Below are positions 24,708-34,363 of a stretch of 64,000 bases of DNA, piece after piece (the stretch's first letter is position 1; every line of letters begins with the position of its first letter). The DNA is from SpSt-539 sp964549445. GTDB taxonomy: Bacteria > Planctomycetota > Phycisphaerae > UBA1845 > UTPLA1. Location: the NCBI GenBank assembly GCA_964549445.1, contig CAZJVS010000024.1, positions 1 to 64,000 of the forward strand, in the 5' to 3' direction. The position numbers were made by a program, and so were the translations under genes. The notes below the pieces were generated by a model, which saw only the letters and a program-made list of their open reading frames with translations, did no database searches and was not told the DNA's origin.

Positions 24708-26282
24708 CTATGGGTTGAGGAGCAGCGCAACGAATCCTTCGACGTCCCGGCCGTCGACAATTCCGTCGTCATTCAAGTCGGCATGCGAGCGCTGGCATGC
24801 GGGGAAGGCCATGTAATAGGCATCGCGCCCGGCAATTGCGATCGCCAGCGCGGGCGCGTCGGCCGCGTTCAGGAAGCCATCGCAATTGAGATCGCCAATG
24901 AGCGGCGTCGTCGGCGCCGGGTCATACTCGTACGCACCCATGTCGATCACCGGTTGGATGCCGCAGCCAGACGCTGGTGCCGGGCAGTCGGGTGAGGCGG
25001 GATCGTCGACATATCGCTCGGACCCATCGAGGTCTGACGCGAAGTCGCACAGATTGCCCCACGCCACCTGATGGAACGATTCGTTGGACGATAGCTGGAC
25101 GCCGCAGGCGCCGGGATTGAACGCGCGGTCGATGCACGGCGATCCCGCCGCGAGACGCAGGTTGTCGTCTAGGGTGCCGGCGGTCTGGTCCGGGCCGAGC
25201 AGGTCTATGAACTGCGGGTCGAGGGCGATGTTTCCAATGCCGAGGGGCGGACCACTGAGGTCCTGAATGCAGGAGTAGGAGAGTTGAAGGGGGGTCGCTT
25301 GCGCTGCCATTCCCGCTGCGCCGCCAGCCGTATTGCCCCAGAAGATGCAATTCAGTCCGGCGATCCGGTCGGCTCCACCGGCCTCGACATTTGCATCGTT
25401 GTGGGTGAAAGTGCAGTTAACGACTCGATGTGCGCTGTCATAGTAGAATGAATAGAAGCCCCCGCCCCGAGTGGCGGTGTTACCCGAAAACAGACAGTTC
25501 ATCACGAACGCGTCACCGCCCTCGCCGATCGCGAGTCCACCGCCCTGTCCCCCTCGGTTTCGGAGAAAACGGCAATTCAAGACGATCGCGCTTCCAATGG
25601 AGTCGTCGCCGGCGCACAAGCCGCCGCCGTAGCCACAGCACCTGCCATCGTTTTCGACGAAGTCGCAGCGGAAGACGACCACGTCGCCATTTAGAGCGCA
25701 TAAACCCGCGCCACTGTAGCCCTGATTCCGTACGAACGTGCAGTTTGCGACGACCGGCTGCCCGGCGAACGAATAAAGTAACAAACCTCCTCCGAAACCC
25801 CCGTTTCCGCCCGTTACCGTGAACCCGTCCAGGCGCGTCGGGGCGTTCGTCGTGCCGGCATACACGACGTGATAGGCGTTCTCGTCACTGTTCTTGAAGT
25901 TCGGCCCGTCGTCGCCGGCCAGATCGCCACTCAGCGTCGTGACGTGCACGCTGATTTGTCGCTGCGAGATCGCCGTCTCGGTTCCCGCGAAGCCGCCATA
26001 CACTTTCACGCCACTGCGAAGTTGGAACGTAACGGAGCGCGGATCGGTCGGATTGAGGCGGGCCGTGGGCTTGTAGACGCCGGCGGCGACCCAGATTTCA
26101 TCGCCCGACTGCGAGGCCGCCAGTGCGGATTCGAGCGATGGGAATGCGTCGGCCCAACTCGTGCCGTCGTTCGCCCCTGTCGCCGCCGCGTTAACGTAAT
26201 GAACCGCGCCCCGCGCCGCCGGCGCCCCGGCCAGGCTCAGGGCGACTCCGACAACGAGAGTCGGGCATCGTACTGATTTCAC
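24708..26282 (-). CDS. Secreted right-handed beta-helix protein with dockerin-like C-terminus, copy 1
   Basis: 524 residues. The signal peptide (LVVGVALSLAGAPAARG) is followed by VHYVNAAATGANDGTSWADA, the entry motif of choice-of-anchor Q beta-helix proteins. The helix coils contain repeated GGGL, NC.F..N and cysteine-rich rungs (FVRNQGYSGAGLCALNGDVV). The C-terminus has two dockerin-like calcium motifs, DLNCDGFLNAADAPALAIAI and DLNDDGIVDGRDVEGFVALL, ending LLNP. The GTG at 26282 is preferred: AAGGA lies 6 bases upstream. It is a tandem paralogue of the upstream gene, whose reading frame runs 92 bases into this one. Confidence 0.84.
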   Translation of the reverse strand: MKSVRCPTLVVGVALSLAGAPAARGAVHYVNAAATGANDGTSWADAFPSLESALAASQSGDEIWVAAGVYKPTARLNPTDPRSVTFQLRSGVKVYGGFAGTETAISQRQISVHVTTLSGDLAGDDGPNFKNSDENAYHVVYAGTTNAPTRLDGFTVTGGNGGFGGGLLLYSFAGQPVVANCTFVRNQGYSGAGLCALNGDVVVFRCDFVENDGRCCGYGGGLCAGDDSIGSAIVLNCRFLRNRGGQGGGLAIGEGGDAFVMNCLFSGNTATRGGGFYSFYYDSAHRVVNCTFTHNDANVEAGGADRIAGLNCIFWGNTAGGAAGMAAQATPLQLSYSCIQDLSGPPLGIGNIALDPQFIDLLGPDQTAGTLDDNLRLAAGSPCIDRAFNPGACGVQLSSNESFHQVAWGNLCDFASDLDGSERYVDDPASPDCPAPASGCGIQPVIDMGAYEYDPAPTTPLIGDLNCDGFLNAADAPALAIAIAGRDAYYMAFPACQRSHADLNDDGIVDGRDVEGFVALLLNP

Positions 26283-27951
26283 TCGATTTCCTTTGGACAA
26301 GCGTGTGCTCCTGCGTCGGGGCGACTGCGATTGACCGACCGAGTATCAACCCGACAAAGCCCTCCACATCGGCCCCGTCGAGAATGCCGTCGTCGTTTGT
26401 GTCACCGTTCGATCGGCGGCAAGCCGGATACGCCGCGTAGTACGGAATCCGCCCGGTAACGGCCAGCGCAAACGCAGGCGCGTCAACAGGGTCGACGACG
26501 CCATCGCAATTCAGATCGCCGACGAGTTTCGCGGCCGGCGTCGGCCGGAACTCGTATGCCCCCATGTCGATGACGGGATGCGAACCGCAATTGGCGGCCG
26601 GCGGGACACAATCGGTCGAACTCGGATCGTCGACATACCGCTCTGCGTCATCGAGATCGGTGACAAAATCGCAGCGGTTTCCGGCGTATGCGCAATATGC
26701 CGATCCCGGGTCGACTACGATGCACACTTCGTCAGTTGACGCGCGGTCGATGCAGGGAGATCCCGGCGACAGCCGCAGGTCGTCATCGAGCGTACCGGCG
26801 ATGCCATCGGGACCAAGTGGGTCCCTGAAGAGGGGATCGAGGGCGATGTTTCCGAAACCGAATGGCGGGCTGCCCCAATCCTGAACGCAGCAGTGGAAAA
26901 ACGTGTACGTTTCTGAGATCTGGGCGGCCATCCCCGTTGCGCCCCCGGCCGTGTTCCCCCAAAAGATGCAATTATTAACGACGCGAGCGATGTCAACTCC
27001 CCCACCCTTGATTTCCGCATGATTGCGGCTGAAAGTGCAGTTGACGAGCCGAGGACACACGGGTTCAAAGCCATAGAAGCCGCCACCGGATATGCCGGCG
27101 ATGTTCCCGGAGAAGATACAGTTTACTAGAAACGCGCCGGCGTTTTCGCCGCATCCGAATCCGCCGCCTTTTCGGTCGGCACGGTTTCCTAGAAACCTGC
27201 AATTCAGAACCAGGGGAGCGGATTGTTCGTCATCGTTGCAGCCCACTCCACCGCCCCAAACGGACGCGACGTTACCGAGAAACGTGCAACCGTAGAGTGT
27301 CGGATTCCCCTTGAGCACAAATATGCCGCCGCCGACCGATGCGCGATTGCGAACAAACATGCAGTCCGCAATCGTGAGATACCCCGGGGGTTGGTTAATC
27401 AGCAGGCCGCCGCCCTGACCCACGTCAAGCTGGTATCCATACGGACGCGAGTCATTACCGCCCGAGACGGTAAACCCATCGAGCCGTGCCGATCGGTCCG
27501 TTCCCTCACCTCGCAGCAGGTGATAAACATTCTCGCCGTAGTTCTCGAAATCCGACCCGTCATCCCCCGCCAGGTCGCCGCTCAGCGTGGTCACGTTGAC
27601 GTCAATCTGCCGCTGCGAGAGCGCCGTCTCGGTTCCCGCGAAGCCGCCATACACCTTCACGCCGCTCAGCAGCCGAAAGGTCGCTGAACGCGGATCGCCC
27701 GGGTCCTCGCGAGCCGTCGGCTTGTACACGCCCGCCGCCACCCAGATCTGATCGCCCGCCTGCGCTACTTCCAGCGCCGACTGGAGAGAAACAAAGGCAT
27801 CCGCCCAACTCGTCCCGTCGTTGGCGCCGGTTGCAGTTGCGTTCACATAGTGAACCGCGCCGCGCGCAGTGGGTGCAACCACCAATACGAGCACAGTACA
27901 AATCGAAAGCGCATGGAACCGCCTCGCTCGGGCAAGTGTGCATCTTGACAT
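26191..27951 (-). CDS. Secreted right-handed beta-helix protein with dockerin-like C-terminus, copy 2, stop apparently lost
   Basis: 586 residues. Signal peptide (FHALSICTVLVLVVAPTARG), then VHYVNATATGANDGTSWADA and beta-helix coils closely similar to the downstream paralogue (KVYGGFAGTETALSQRQ in both). Dockerin-like segments DLNCDGVVDPVDAPAFALAV and DTNDDGILDGADVEGFVGLI are followed not by a stop but by about 38 extra residues of unrelated, Arg- and Ser-rich sequence. That tail is encoded over the start of the next gene in another frame. This suggests a lost stop or frameshift near 26302-26320. The start at 27951 has GGAG 7 bases upstream; an in-frame start at 28116 lacks a signal peptide. 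Confidence 0.8.
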   Translation of the reverse strand: MSRCTLARARRFHALSICTVLVLVVAPTARGAVHYVNATATGANDGTSWADAFVSLQSALEVAQAGDQIWVAAGVYKPTAREDPGDPRSATFRLLSGVKVYGGFAGTETALSQRQIDVNVTTLSGDLAGDDGSDFENYGENVYHLLRGEGTDRSARLDGFTVSGGNDSRPYGYQLDVGQGGGLLINQPPGYLTIADCMFVRNRASVGGGIFVLKGNPTLYGCTFLGNVASVWGGGVGCNDDEQSAPLVLNCRFLGNRADRKGGGFGCGENAGAFLVNCIFSGNIAGISGGGFYGFEPVCPRLVNCTFSRNHAEIKGGGVDIARVVNNCIFWGNTAGGATGMAAQISETYTFFHCCVQDWGSPPFGFGNIALDPLFRDPLGPDGIAGTLDDDLRLSPGSPCIDRASTDEVCIVVDPGSAYCAYAGNRCDFVTDLDDAERYVDDPSSTDCVPPAANCGSHPVIDMGAYEFRPTPAAKLVGDLNCDGVVDPVDAPAFALAVTGRIPYYAAYPACRRSNGDTNDDGILDGADVEGFVGLILGRSIAVAPTQEHTLVQRKSSEISTMPDSRCRSRPEPGRGAGGAGRGSLR

Positions 27952-28106
27952 TTTGTGGCTCCGACTGTGCGCGCTTATTTTCCCCATTTCGGTCGCGAAG
28001 GGCAACCCAGAAATGCGAGAAAACCGCCCCCAATCGGTTGCGCGCTGCATCAATCGCGCCAACCCGTAAGTGTTTTCACTGAATCGCTTCTGACCCGAAA
28101 GCGAAC

Positions 28107-28144
28107 GCCTCGGCAATGGGCGGAAATCTAACCCTTGCCGAGGC
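28107..28144 (-). terminator. Hairpin downstream of the autotransporter-repeat gene
   Basis: A perfect 10-base stem (28107-28116 with 28135-28144) with an 18-base loop lies about 80 bases after the stop at 28225. On the minus strand it is followed by GTTCGCTTTCGG, which is only weakly T-rich. Confidence 0.45.
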
Positions 28145-28224
28145 GCTCTTTTCGGTACCCACTTCGTCGCTCCCGACGCCGGTGCGTCGTGGAGCCGGGA
28201 TGGCTCCCGGAGTTCACTCCGCGA

Positions 28225-31200
28225 TCATCGCCGACGTCGCAACCGTGCCGCGGCAGCGATGCCGAGCAGCAACAGCGTGGCCGGCTCGGGGAGAATCGTG
28301 ACGGCGATGTCGTTGCCGTCGCCGACGCGACCGGTCGAGTCGGTGCCGCTGAAGGCGTAGTTGACCGTGGCCGAGTAGCCGCCCGGCAGCCCGGTGATCG
28401 ACGCGAATGTTCCAGCGACCGGGTCGACTCCGTCGTTCGCGACCAGCACGAACGTGCCGTTGAAATAGGGAGGTGGCGTAGGTCCATTCAGCAGGAGCAG
28501 GTTTAACGCCGCGTTCGTCAGACTGACGCCGCCGGTCACGTCCAGCAGGTCAGCGAAGAGCGGGCCGCCGTTGTTCAGATCGATCTCGGAACTCAGCGCG
28601 CCGAGCAGGTTCAGCGCGCCGGTGGCCAGCGTGCCGATGCTGTTGCCCGGGGCGATCGTGCCGCCGCTTGCGACGGTCACCGCGTTCGCAATCGAGCCGG
28701 TGCCCTTGAGCGTGGCAAGATTCGCCACCGAGATCGCCGAGGAGGCCAGTGCGCCGTCGACCTGCAGCGTTCCCGCATTGACGGCCACCGAGCCGCTGTG
28801 CGTGTTCGCCGCGTTCGACAGGATCAGCGTGCCGGTCCCGATCTTGGTCAGCGGGCTGAAGCCCGAAAGCGGCCCGGCCCACTCGGCGACGATTCCGGCG
28901 CCGACATTTGCCGTGGCATTACCCTCCTGGCCCGGATTCGGCCCGATCCCGAGAACGATCGCATTGCTAATGGTTGAATTGTTCAGCGGAATGATCTGCG
29001 GCTGCGTTCCGGAGGAGGAATTCCAGACGCTGATCGGCCCGCCCGGCAGCGCACCCGCCGTATAGCTGACCGTGTTGCTGTTTCCGCCGCTGATGGTGAT
29101 CGGGCCGTTCCCGGCGCCGGTCCCGCTGAACGTGACCTTCATGCTGAAGCCCTGATCGCCGAGGTTGAATCCGCCGGCGTTGGAGACCGTGCCGCTGAAG
29201 TTCGCCCGACCGTTGGGAACGTGAAACGTGCCCGGCCCGGAGATGTTGCCGGTAAAGTTGGTCGATCCGGACCCACCCGCGCCGCCGCCTTGCAGCCGGA
29301 GGCTGGTGTTGAGCGTGACGTTACCGCTGATCGTCTGCGATCCCGTGGTGTTGCTCAGCGGGCTCAGCCCCGGCACCAGACTGTACCGCAGCGTAGCGCC
29401 GGCCGCGTTCGTCGAGCCATTGTCAACGATAATGTCACGCCCGATTACCGCGTTCACCCCGGCGCCGGAGATGTTCAGCGACGGGAGCAGGCCGACCATG
29501 TCCGCGTCGTTCTGCGGAACTCCAATCGTAATGGGGCCCTGGCCGCCTAGGGTCTGACTCGTGTTGATGTTGAGTGTCCCACCGCGGACCTCCAGCGAGC
29601 CGGAGAAAGTATTGGTTGCCAGGTTCGTCGTGGCGGGGTTGTCGTTCGTGATCGTCCCGGTCAGCCCCGAGAGATCGCCGTTGAGCGTCAACGTCGAATT
29701 GGCGTTGATCAGGCCCTGCGAGCCGGTGATCGCGCTGTTAACGACGTTCGTGCCGCCGAAGAAAACGCCCGGCGTCGCTCCATAGGCGATCGTGCCGCCC
29801 GTGTAGGTGCCGGTCCCGGTGGTATTCAGAATCATCCCCGAGTCGATGCCCAGCGTCTGCCCCGCGCCGATCGTCGTCGTGAAGGTTCCAGATCGCTTGA
29901 GCGCGTTGATATTGACCGAGCTGGCGACCGTCGAGCCCGCCGCCACGGCTACGTTCGTGCCCGGCGTGTTGAAGTCCGGGGCGTATCCGGTGTACGGCGT
30001 CAGGCCGGTCGCGCCGTTGTAGGTGAGGAAATCCGACGATCCGACCATCCTGGGCAGGATGCCGGTCGCATCAGCGGTTGGGAGCGTGCCGTTCACGAAC
30101 ATCTTGCTGGCCGCGCCCAGCGTCGTGCTGCTGACCTGCATCGTTGCCCGGGGCGCGAGCGAGAGATTTCCGCTCGCGGTGACCGTCACCGTCCCGCCGG
30201 CCCCGTTGGGGGTCAGCGTGACCACATTGTTCCCGCCCTGGACATTTAGATTGCCGAAGGTCTCTGACGCGGCGGCGGTGGACAAGCCGCGATAGATGAA
30301 GTTGCCGTCGCGGAGCTGAACCTCCGCATCGTCGCGGATGCGGTCGTTGTTCTGCGCCGCGGGCGTCGGCGGCTGCGATCCGCCGGCCGCGATCGCCGCG
30401 TTGTTATCAATGGCAAAGGTGCCGCCCGCGTATGCCTGCAACAGCGTCGCGGACTGGTACGAACCATTTGCTCCCTGCAGCTTGACCGTGCTGGTGTTGC
30501 CGGCGGCCGGTTGCCCCGCAATCTTGACCGAGGTCGAGGCATTCGTGCCGGTCACGACATTCTCGCCCATATTGAGTTTCGTGCCACCGGTGTACGTGTT
30601 GTTGCCGAAGAGGCCCATTCCATCCTGTGCGGCCTGCACGCCGTTTGACTGCGTGCCGATCGACTTGAACAGCGAACCGTTCGAGATGGAGCCGGTGAAT
30701 TGCAGGGCCGAACTCAACCCGAAGCTGTTTTGCGAGCCGACACGAACAACCTGCGTTCCCCCGCCCATGTCCAGATTCGCGGCGATCGAGTTGCTGCTGA
30801 AGTTTCCGCCGGTCACGCCGACGACATTAATGTCGCCGGTCACGCGAAGCGTGCCGCTGCCGATGACGCCGCTGCCGGCGGCATTAATCAGCGGGTTCCA
30901 CGGCGTCGAATTGGTCTGATTGATGAACGTCAGCGACGAGAGGGTGACATTGTTGCTGCCGATGTCGAAGTACCCCTGGCCCATGCTCAATTTCGCTGAA
31001 GCGGGAATAACGCTGGAGTTCATCACGCGGAGTGTTCCGCCGTCGAGCGGTCCGAACGCTCCTCCGACCAGTAAGTTGGCCGTCAGGGTCGCTCGACCAT
31101 CCAGCGGCACATCGCCTGAAAACAAGCAGGGGCTGCTCAGCTCAAGAATCCCCGGTCCGATCTTCTGGAAGCCCAGGGCGCTGTTGACCGGGACGTTTAT

Positions 31201-31596
31201 CTTGGCCGTTGCGCCCGCCGCGACGTTCGCCACGCCGGTCGTCTGAGTGCTGACGCCGTTGACGATGTTGATGGGGCCGATTCCGTTGAGCGAATAGCCG
31301 TCGACCGTGAAATTCAGACTGTTGACGTTGATCGGCTCCGTGACGTTGATCGGGCCGACTGCGACCGGTCCGAAGATCGCGCCGTCGCCGGCCGCGTTAT
31401 TCCAAGCGCCGGTCGACCAGTTGACGCTCGTGGTATTCCACTGAGAGTCTGTCGACGCATTGCTCCACGTCACATCCGCCGCACGCGCCACGCGTGGGGA
31501 AACCGCGAATGCGGCCAACATGTTGATTGAGAGTACGCCCGAGACGATGGCACTCGCTGCGGCGCCGAAGCGACCAATACCGGTATTGCGCAACAT
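28225..31596 (-). CDS. Large PEP-CTERM protein with autotransporter-type beta-strand repeats
   Basis: 1123 residues. A long signal peptide (ending RVARA near residue 40) leads into a repeat-rich, Gly/Asn/Thr-rich beta-solenoid. Repeats of the autotransporter-associated PATR type are visible (FGNNTYTGGTKLNMGENVVT, KIGTGTLILSNAANTHSGSV, VNAGTLQVDGAL). A final segment LKGTGSIANAVTVASGGTIA then APGNSIGTLATGAL is typical of autotransporter stalks. There is no outer-membrane barrel; it ends in a PEP-CTERM tail (LPEPATLLLLGIAAAARL then RRRR). GGAGGTG directly precedes the ATG at 31596. It is probably a secreted adhesin-like or matrix protein processed by an exosortase; role inferred. Confidence 0.88.
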   Translation of the reverse strand: MLRNTGIGRFGAAASAIVSGVLSINMLAAFAVSPRVARAADVTWSNASTDSQWNTTSVNWSTGAWNNAAGDGAIFGPVAVGPINVTEPINVNSLNFTVDGYSLNGIGPINIVNGVSTQTTGVANVAAGATAKINVPVNSALGFQKIGPGILELSSPCLFSGDVPLDGRATLTANLLVGGAFGPLDGGTLRVMNSSVIPASAKLSMGQGYFDIGSNNVTLSSLTFINQTNSTPWNPLINAAGSGVIGSGTLRVTGDINVVGVTGGNFSSNSIAANLDMGGGTQVVRVGSQNSFGLSSALQFTGSISNGSLFKSIGTQSNGVQAAQDGMGLFGNNTYTGGTKLNMGENVVTGTNASTSVKIAGQPAAGNTSTVKLQGANGSYQSATLLQAYAGGTFAIDNNAAIAAGGSQPPTPAAQNNDRIRDDAEVQLRDGNFIYRGLSTAAASETFGNLNVQGGNNVVTLTPNGAGGTVTVTASGNLSLAPRATMQVSSTTLGAASKMFVNGTLPTADATGILPRMVGSSDFLTYNGATGLTPYTGYAPDFNTPGTNVAVAAGSTVASSVNINALKRSGTFTTTIGAGQTLGIDSGMILNTTGTGTYTGGTIAYGATPGVFFGGTNVVNSAITGSQGLINANSTLTLNGDLSGLTGTITNDNPATTNLATNTFSGSLEVRGGTLNINTSQTLGGQGPITIGVPQNDADMVGLLPSLNISGAGVNAVIGRDIIVDNGSTNAAGATLRYSLVPGLSPLSNTTGSQTISGNVTLNTSLRLQGGGAGGSGSTNFTGNISGPGTFHVPNGRANFSGTVSNAGGFNLGDQGFSMKVTFSGTGAGNGPITISGGNSNTVSYTAGALPGGPISVWNSSSGTQPQIIPLNNSTISNAIVLGIGPNPGQEGNATANVGAGIVAEWAGPLSGFSPLTKIGTGTLILSNAANTHSGSVAVNAGTLQVDGALASSAISVANLATLKGTGSIANAVTVASGGTIAPGNSIGTLATGALNLLGALSSEIDLNNGGPLFADLLDVTGGVSLTNAALNLLLLNGPTPPPYFNGTFVLVANDGVDPVAGTFASITGLPGGYSATVNYAFSGTDSTGRVGDGNDIAVTILPEPATLLLLGIAAAARLRRRR

Positions 31597-31818
31597 CTTT
31601 CACCTCCAAGACACCATTGCCGGCGCATCCAGAGCGGTGGAGCGTCGGCTTCACAAGGGCAGCATACCGAATCGCGGGACGATTCTCAAGCATATCTCCA
31701 GAGAAAATCTCAGGAAATATTTTGGGTGGTCTTGAAACCGGTCGCGATTCCGAATATTAATGATTGATAGGACGATACTTGTGACTAATGCGGCACCGGC
31801 GATTGCCGGAACGCATGG

Positions 31819-33099
31819 ATGGCAACAGTCATGCCAAAACGATCGCTGAATCCGACGCAAAAGCGTGTCGCTAATCCCGGGCGTCGCAAGGAACTCCCGC
31901 CACCGTTCGAGGCGCATGTGCGCGAAGTCGTGCAGCGAATCCGCGGCGCGTTCGCCGAGGTCTTGGTGGCCGTCGGCGCCGACGCCACGCGTCCACAGGC
32001 TGTGTCACGTCAATTGAATCTTGCCAGCGGCCTGACGTGGAAGATCTGTCGGTTGATCGGTGCGGAGAATTCGTTCGCCGTGATCCCGCTGATCCCGCGC
32101 CGCGCCGGGCTCAACATCCTGATCGATGCCTTCGGCCGCGCCGAAGCGCCGCCCGACCTGATTCGCGAGGTGCAGCGCGCCATCGAGGAATTCGAACACA
32201 TGGTCAAGCTGCATTCCGGCGATCGCGAGACGCTGGAGATGATGCTCGGCAACCTCACCGACGCCGGCCAGCAGGAACGCGACGAGTCGCATCGACGGCT
32301 CGCCTTTCGCGGCAACAGCGCCATGTGGGGCGTCCAGGCAAGAATGCAGCTCTGCACCAACTTCATCGCGCCCGGCACCAACCCGGACATGGTCGACCTC
32401 GCCTGGCTCAGCGGACTCGTTGACTTCCGGCGACTGAAACGCGAGGCGACGTGGGCCATGGCGGCCGCGCGCAAGACGATCGACGACGGATCCGAGATGC
32501 CGCTGGGCGAGATTCGGGCCCTCGACCCGGCCTTCGACGGGCGGGACAAGGCCCCGCTGATGGGAGAGTTCTGCTCAAAGCCGCTGCCCGAAATCCAGAT
32601 CGACCACGGACGCGATCTTGTCACGCGATACGTGCTCGTTGAAGGCCCCGTCGGCAACACGGCGGCCGCAACCTGCATTGTCGGCCTTTATGGACGCAAC
32701 TTCGTGCGTCGAAGGCGCGGACCGGCCGACACCATCGGCGAGCACTACGCGCGGCTCTACACGCCGGTCGAGGTGCTCGTGCACGATTTGTTCGTACATC
32801 GTGATCTGACCCACGCACTGTCGCCGACCGTCGCGCTGTACAGCCAGTTGCCGAGCGTTCCGACTTATCCCGCCGCCGGTCGCGATCGCGGCCTCTTCGA
32901 TGTGTCAGAGCCGATCATCCCGCTGGGCGGCTGCCCGCCCGACGTCGTGACCGCCGAGCTTCCGGCCTACACCCGCATGGTGCGCAACGTCTTCGATCGC
33001 ATGGGCTGGAACGCGGGCGATTTTTTCGGCTTCCGCTTCCGACTGCGCTATCCGCCCATCCCCACGCTGGCGGTCTGGCGCTATGAACTGGCCGAGTGA
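31819..33099 (+). CDS. Hypothetical protein, family not recognised
   Basis: 426 residues, no signal peptide and no membrane segment, so probably cytoplasmic. The N-terminus is basic. Residues about 45-95 (AFAEVLVAVGADATRPQAVS, LNLASGLTWKICRLIGAENS) could form a small helical, DNA-binding-like domain. The rest is a mixed alpha/beta sequence with well-spaced motifs, such as LVTRYVLVEGPVGNTAAATC and VEVLVHDLFVHRDLTHALSP. Balanced codon pattern and absence of competing frames suggest a real gene. An ATG at 31831 is an alternative start. It is divergent from the autotransporter-repeat gene (222-base gap with an AT-rich stretch around 31700-31780). Confidence 0.65.
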   Translation: MATVMPKRSLNPTQKRVANPGRRKELPPPFEAHVREVVQRIRGAFAEVLVAVGADATRPQAVSRQLNLASGLTWKICRLIGAENSFAVIPLIPRRAGLNILIDAFGRAEAPPDLIREVQRAIEEFEHMVKLHSGDRETLEMMLGNLTDAGQQERDESHRRLAFRGNSAMWGVQARMQLCTNFIAPGTNPDMVDLAWLSGLVDFRRLKREATWAMAAARKTIDDGSEMPLGEIRALDPAFDGRDKAPLMGEFCSKPLPEIQIDHGRDLVTRYVLVEGPVGNTAAATCIVGLYGRNFVRRRRGPADTIGEHYARLYTPVEVLVHDLFVHRDLTHALSPTVALYSQLPSVPTYPAAGRDRGLFDVSEPIIPLGGCPPDVVTAELPAYTRMVRNVFDRMGWNAGDFFGFRFRLRYPPIPTLAVWRYELAE

Positions 33100-33152
33100 T
33101 CGACGCGCTCGAACGTGCGATGCACGACGCTGTGTGAATCTGAATCTTCGAC

Positions 33153-33237
33153 TGGGCGAGGCGGGAGTCGAACCCGCACGGGCGTTTCCGCCCTGGGGAT
33201 TTTAAGTCCCCTGCGTATGCCATTCCGCCACTCGCCC
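33153..33237 (-). tRNA. tRNA-Leu, anticodon UAA
   Basis: 85 bases. Acceptor stem GGGCGAG/CTCGCCC, anticodon stem GGGGA/TCCCC with loop CTTAAAA (anticodon TAA), a long variable arm GGGCGGAAACGCCC, and a T arm with GGTTCGACTCC. Discriminator base A. CCA is not encoded. Confidence 0.95.
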
Positions 33238-33408
33238 GGGGATGGGCATGATAGCCGACAATCCGCATTGTGATCTGCTCGGTCGTCTGTCGGCGATGCC
33301 CTCACGCGCGGTGAACACGATAAAATCCACCGGAAGCTGCCGGGAACAATCGACGCATCGGTACTGATCATGAACGGAACTTCCCGGCGGAAACTCGGGA
33401 GTGACGTG

Positions 33409-34263
33409 ATGAATCCGAGCGACAGATACAGTCCTCCGAAGCTCCGCGGCCGCGTCGCCGTCGTCACGGGCGCGAGCCGGGGCGCCGGTCGCGGGATCGC
33501 CTCCGTCCTCGGTCAGTCGGGTGCGACCGTCTACGTGACCGGCCGCAGCACGCGACAGGGCGGAACGACCGAAGGGATGCCCGGCACTATCGAAGACACG
33601 GCGGAAGCGGTGTCCCGGCTCGGGGGCAAGGGAATCCCGGTTCGTTGCGATCACACCGATCCGGCCGCGGTGAAGGAACTGTTCGCACGGGTCGAATCCG
33701 ATCAGAAAGGCCTGTCTCTGCTGGTGAACAACGCATGGGGCGGCTACGAGGGTTACGACTTTGCGCACTTCCGCGATCCATTCTGGAAGCAACCACTGCG
33801 GCAGTGGGAGACGATGTTCACGTCGGGCCTGCGGTGCCAGATGCTCGCCTCCCGGTCGGCCATCCCGCTCATGTTGGGCAAGTCGGGCGGCCTGATCGTA
33901 AATACGATTGCCTGGCTCGAAGGAAAGTACCTTGGCAACCTCTACTACGACGTTGCGAAGGCGGCGACCATACGGTTTGCGCACGCCCTCGCCCACGAGT
34001 TGCGTCCCCACGGGATTGCCGCAGTGGCGCTGGCGCCGGGCTTCATGCGGACCGAACGGGTCATGGCCGCGCACGCCGCCCATCCGTTCGATCTCTCACC
34101 CACCGAGTCCCCCGAATACATCGGCCGCGCGGTCGCCGCGTTGCTTGCCGACTCAAAAGTCATGGAGAAGTCCGGCTCCGCGCTGCTGGTCGGCGACCTC
34201 GCGCGTGAATTCGGCTTCACGGACATCGACGGCCGCCAGGTGCCGGCGTTCCGCGTGCCGTAA
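33409..34263 (+). CDS. Short-chain dehydrogenase/reductase (DHRS1-like)
   Basis: 284 residues from this start. A classical SDR Rossmann fold: cofactor motif VVTGASRGAGRGIA, LVNNAWGGYEG, and the active site YYDVAKAA preceded by LIVNTIAWLEG. It reduces or oxidises an alcohol or ketone with NAD(P)H in the cytoplasm. The order of motifs and the LRPHGIAAVALAPGFMRTE block resemble DHRS1-type enzymes; the substrate is unknown. GGGAG 8 bases before the ATG at 33409 favours this start; an in-frame ATG at 33370 would add 13 residues. It is convergent with the NHL-repeat gene. Confidence 0.85.
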   Translation: MNPSDRYSPPKLRGRVAVVTGASRGAGRGIASVLGQSGATVYVTGRSTRQGGTTEGMPGTIEDTAEAVSRLGGKGIPVRCDHTDPAAVKELFARVESDQKGLSLLVNNAWGGYEGYDFAHFRDPFWKQPLRQWETMFTSGLRCQMLASRSAIPLMLGKSGGLIVNTIAWLEGKYLGNLYYDVAKAATIRFAHALAHELRPHGIAAVALAPGFMRTERVMAAHAAHPFDLSPTESPEYIGRAVAALLADSKVMEKSGSALLVGDLAREFGFTDIDGRQVPAFRVP

Positions 34264-34363
34264 TAACTGCAAGTGACCGCAGTCGCGACGCCGGATTCTT
34301 GCTCGCGGCCGCACGGCAATCTTCATTGCGAGCAACTCGTTCGGCAGATGACCAACCGCGACG

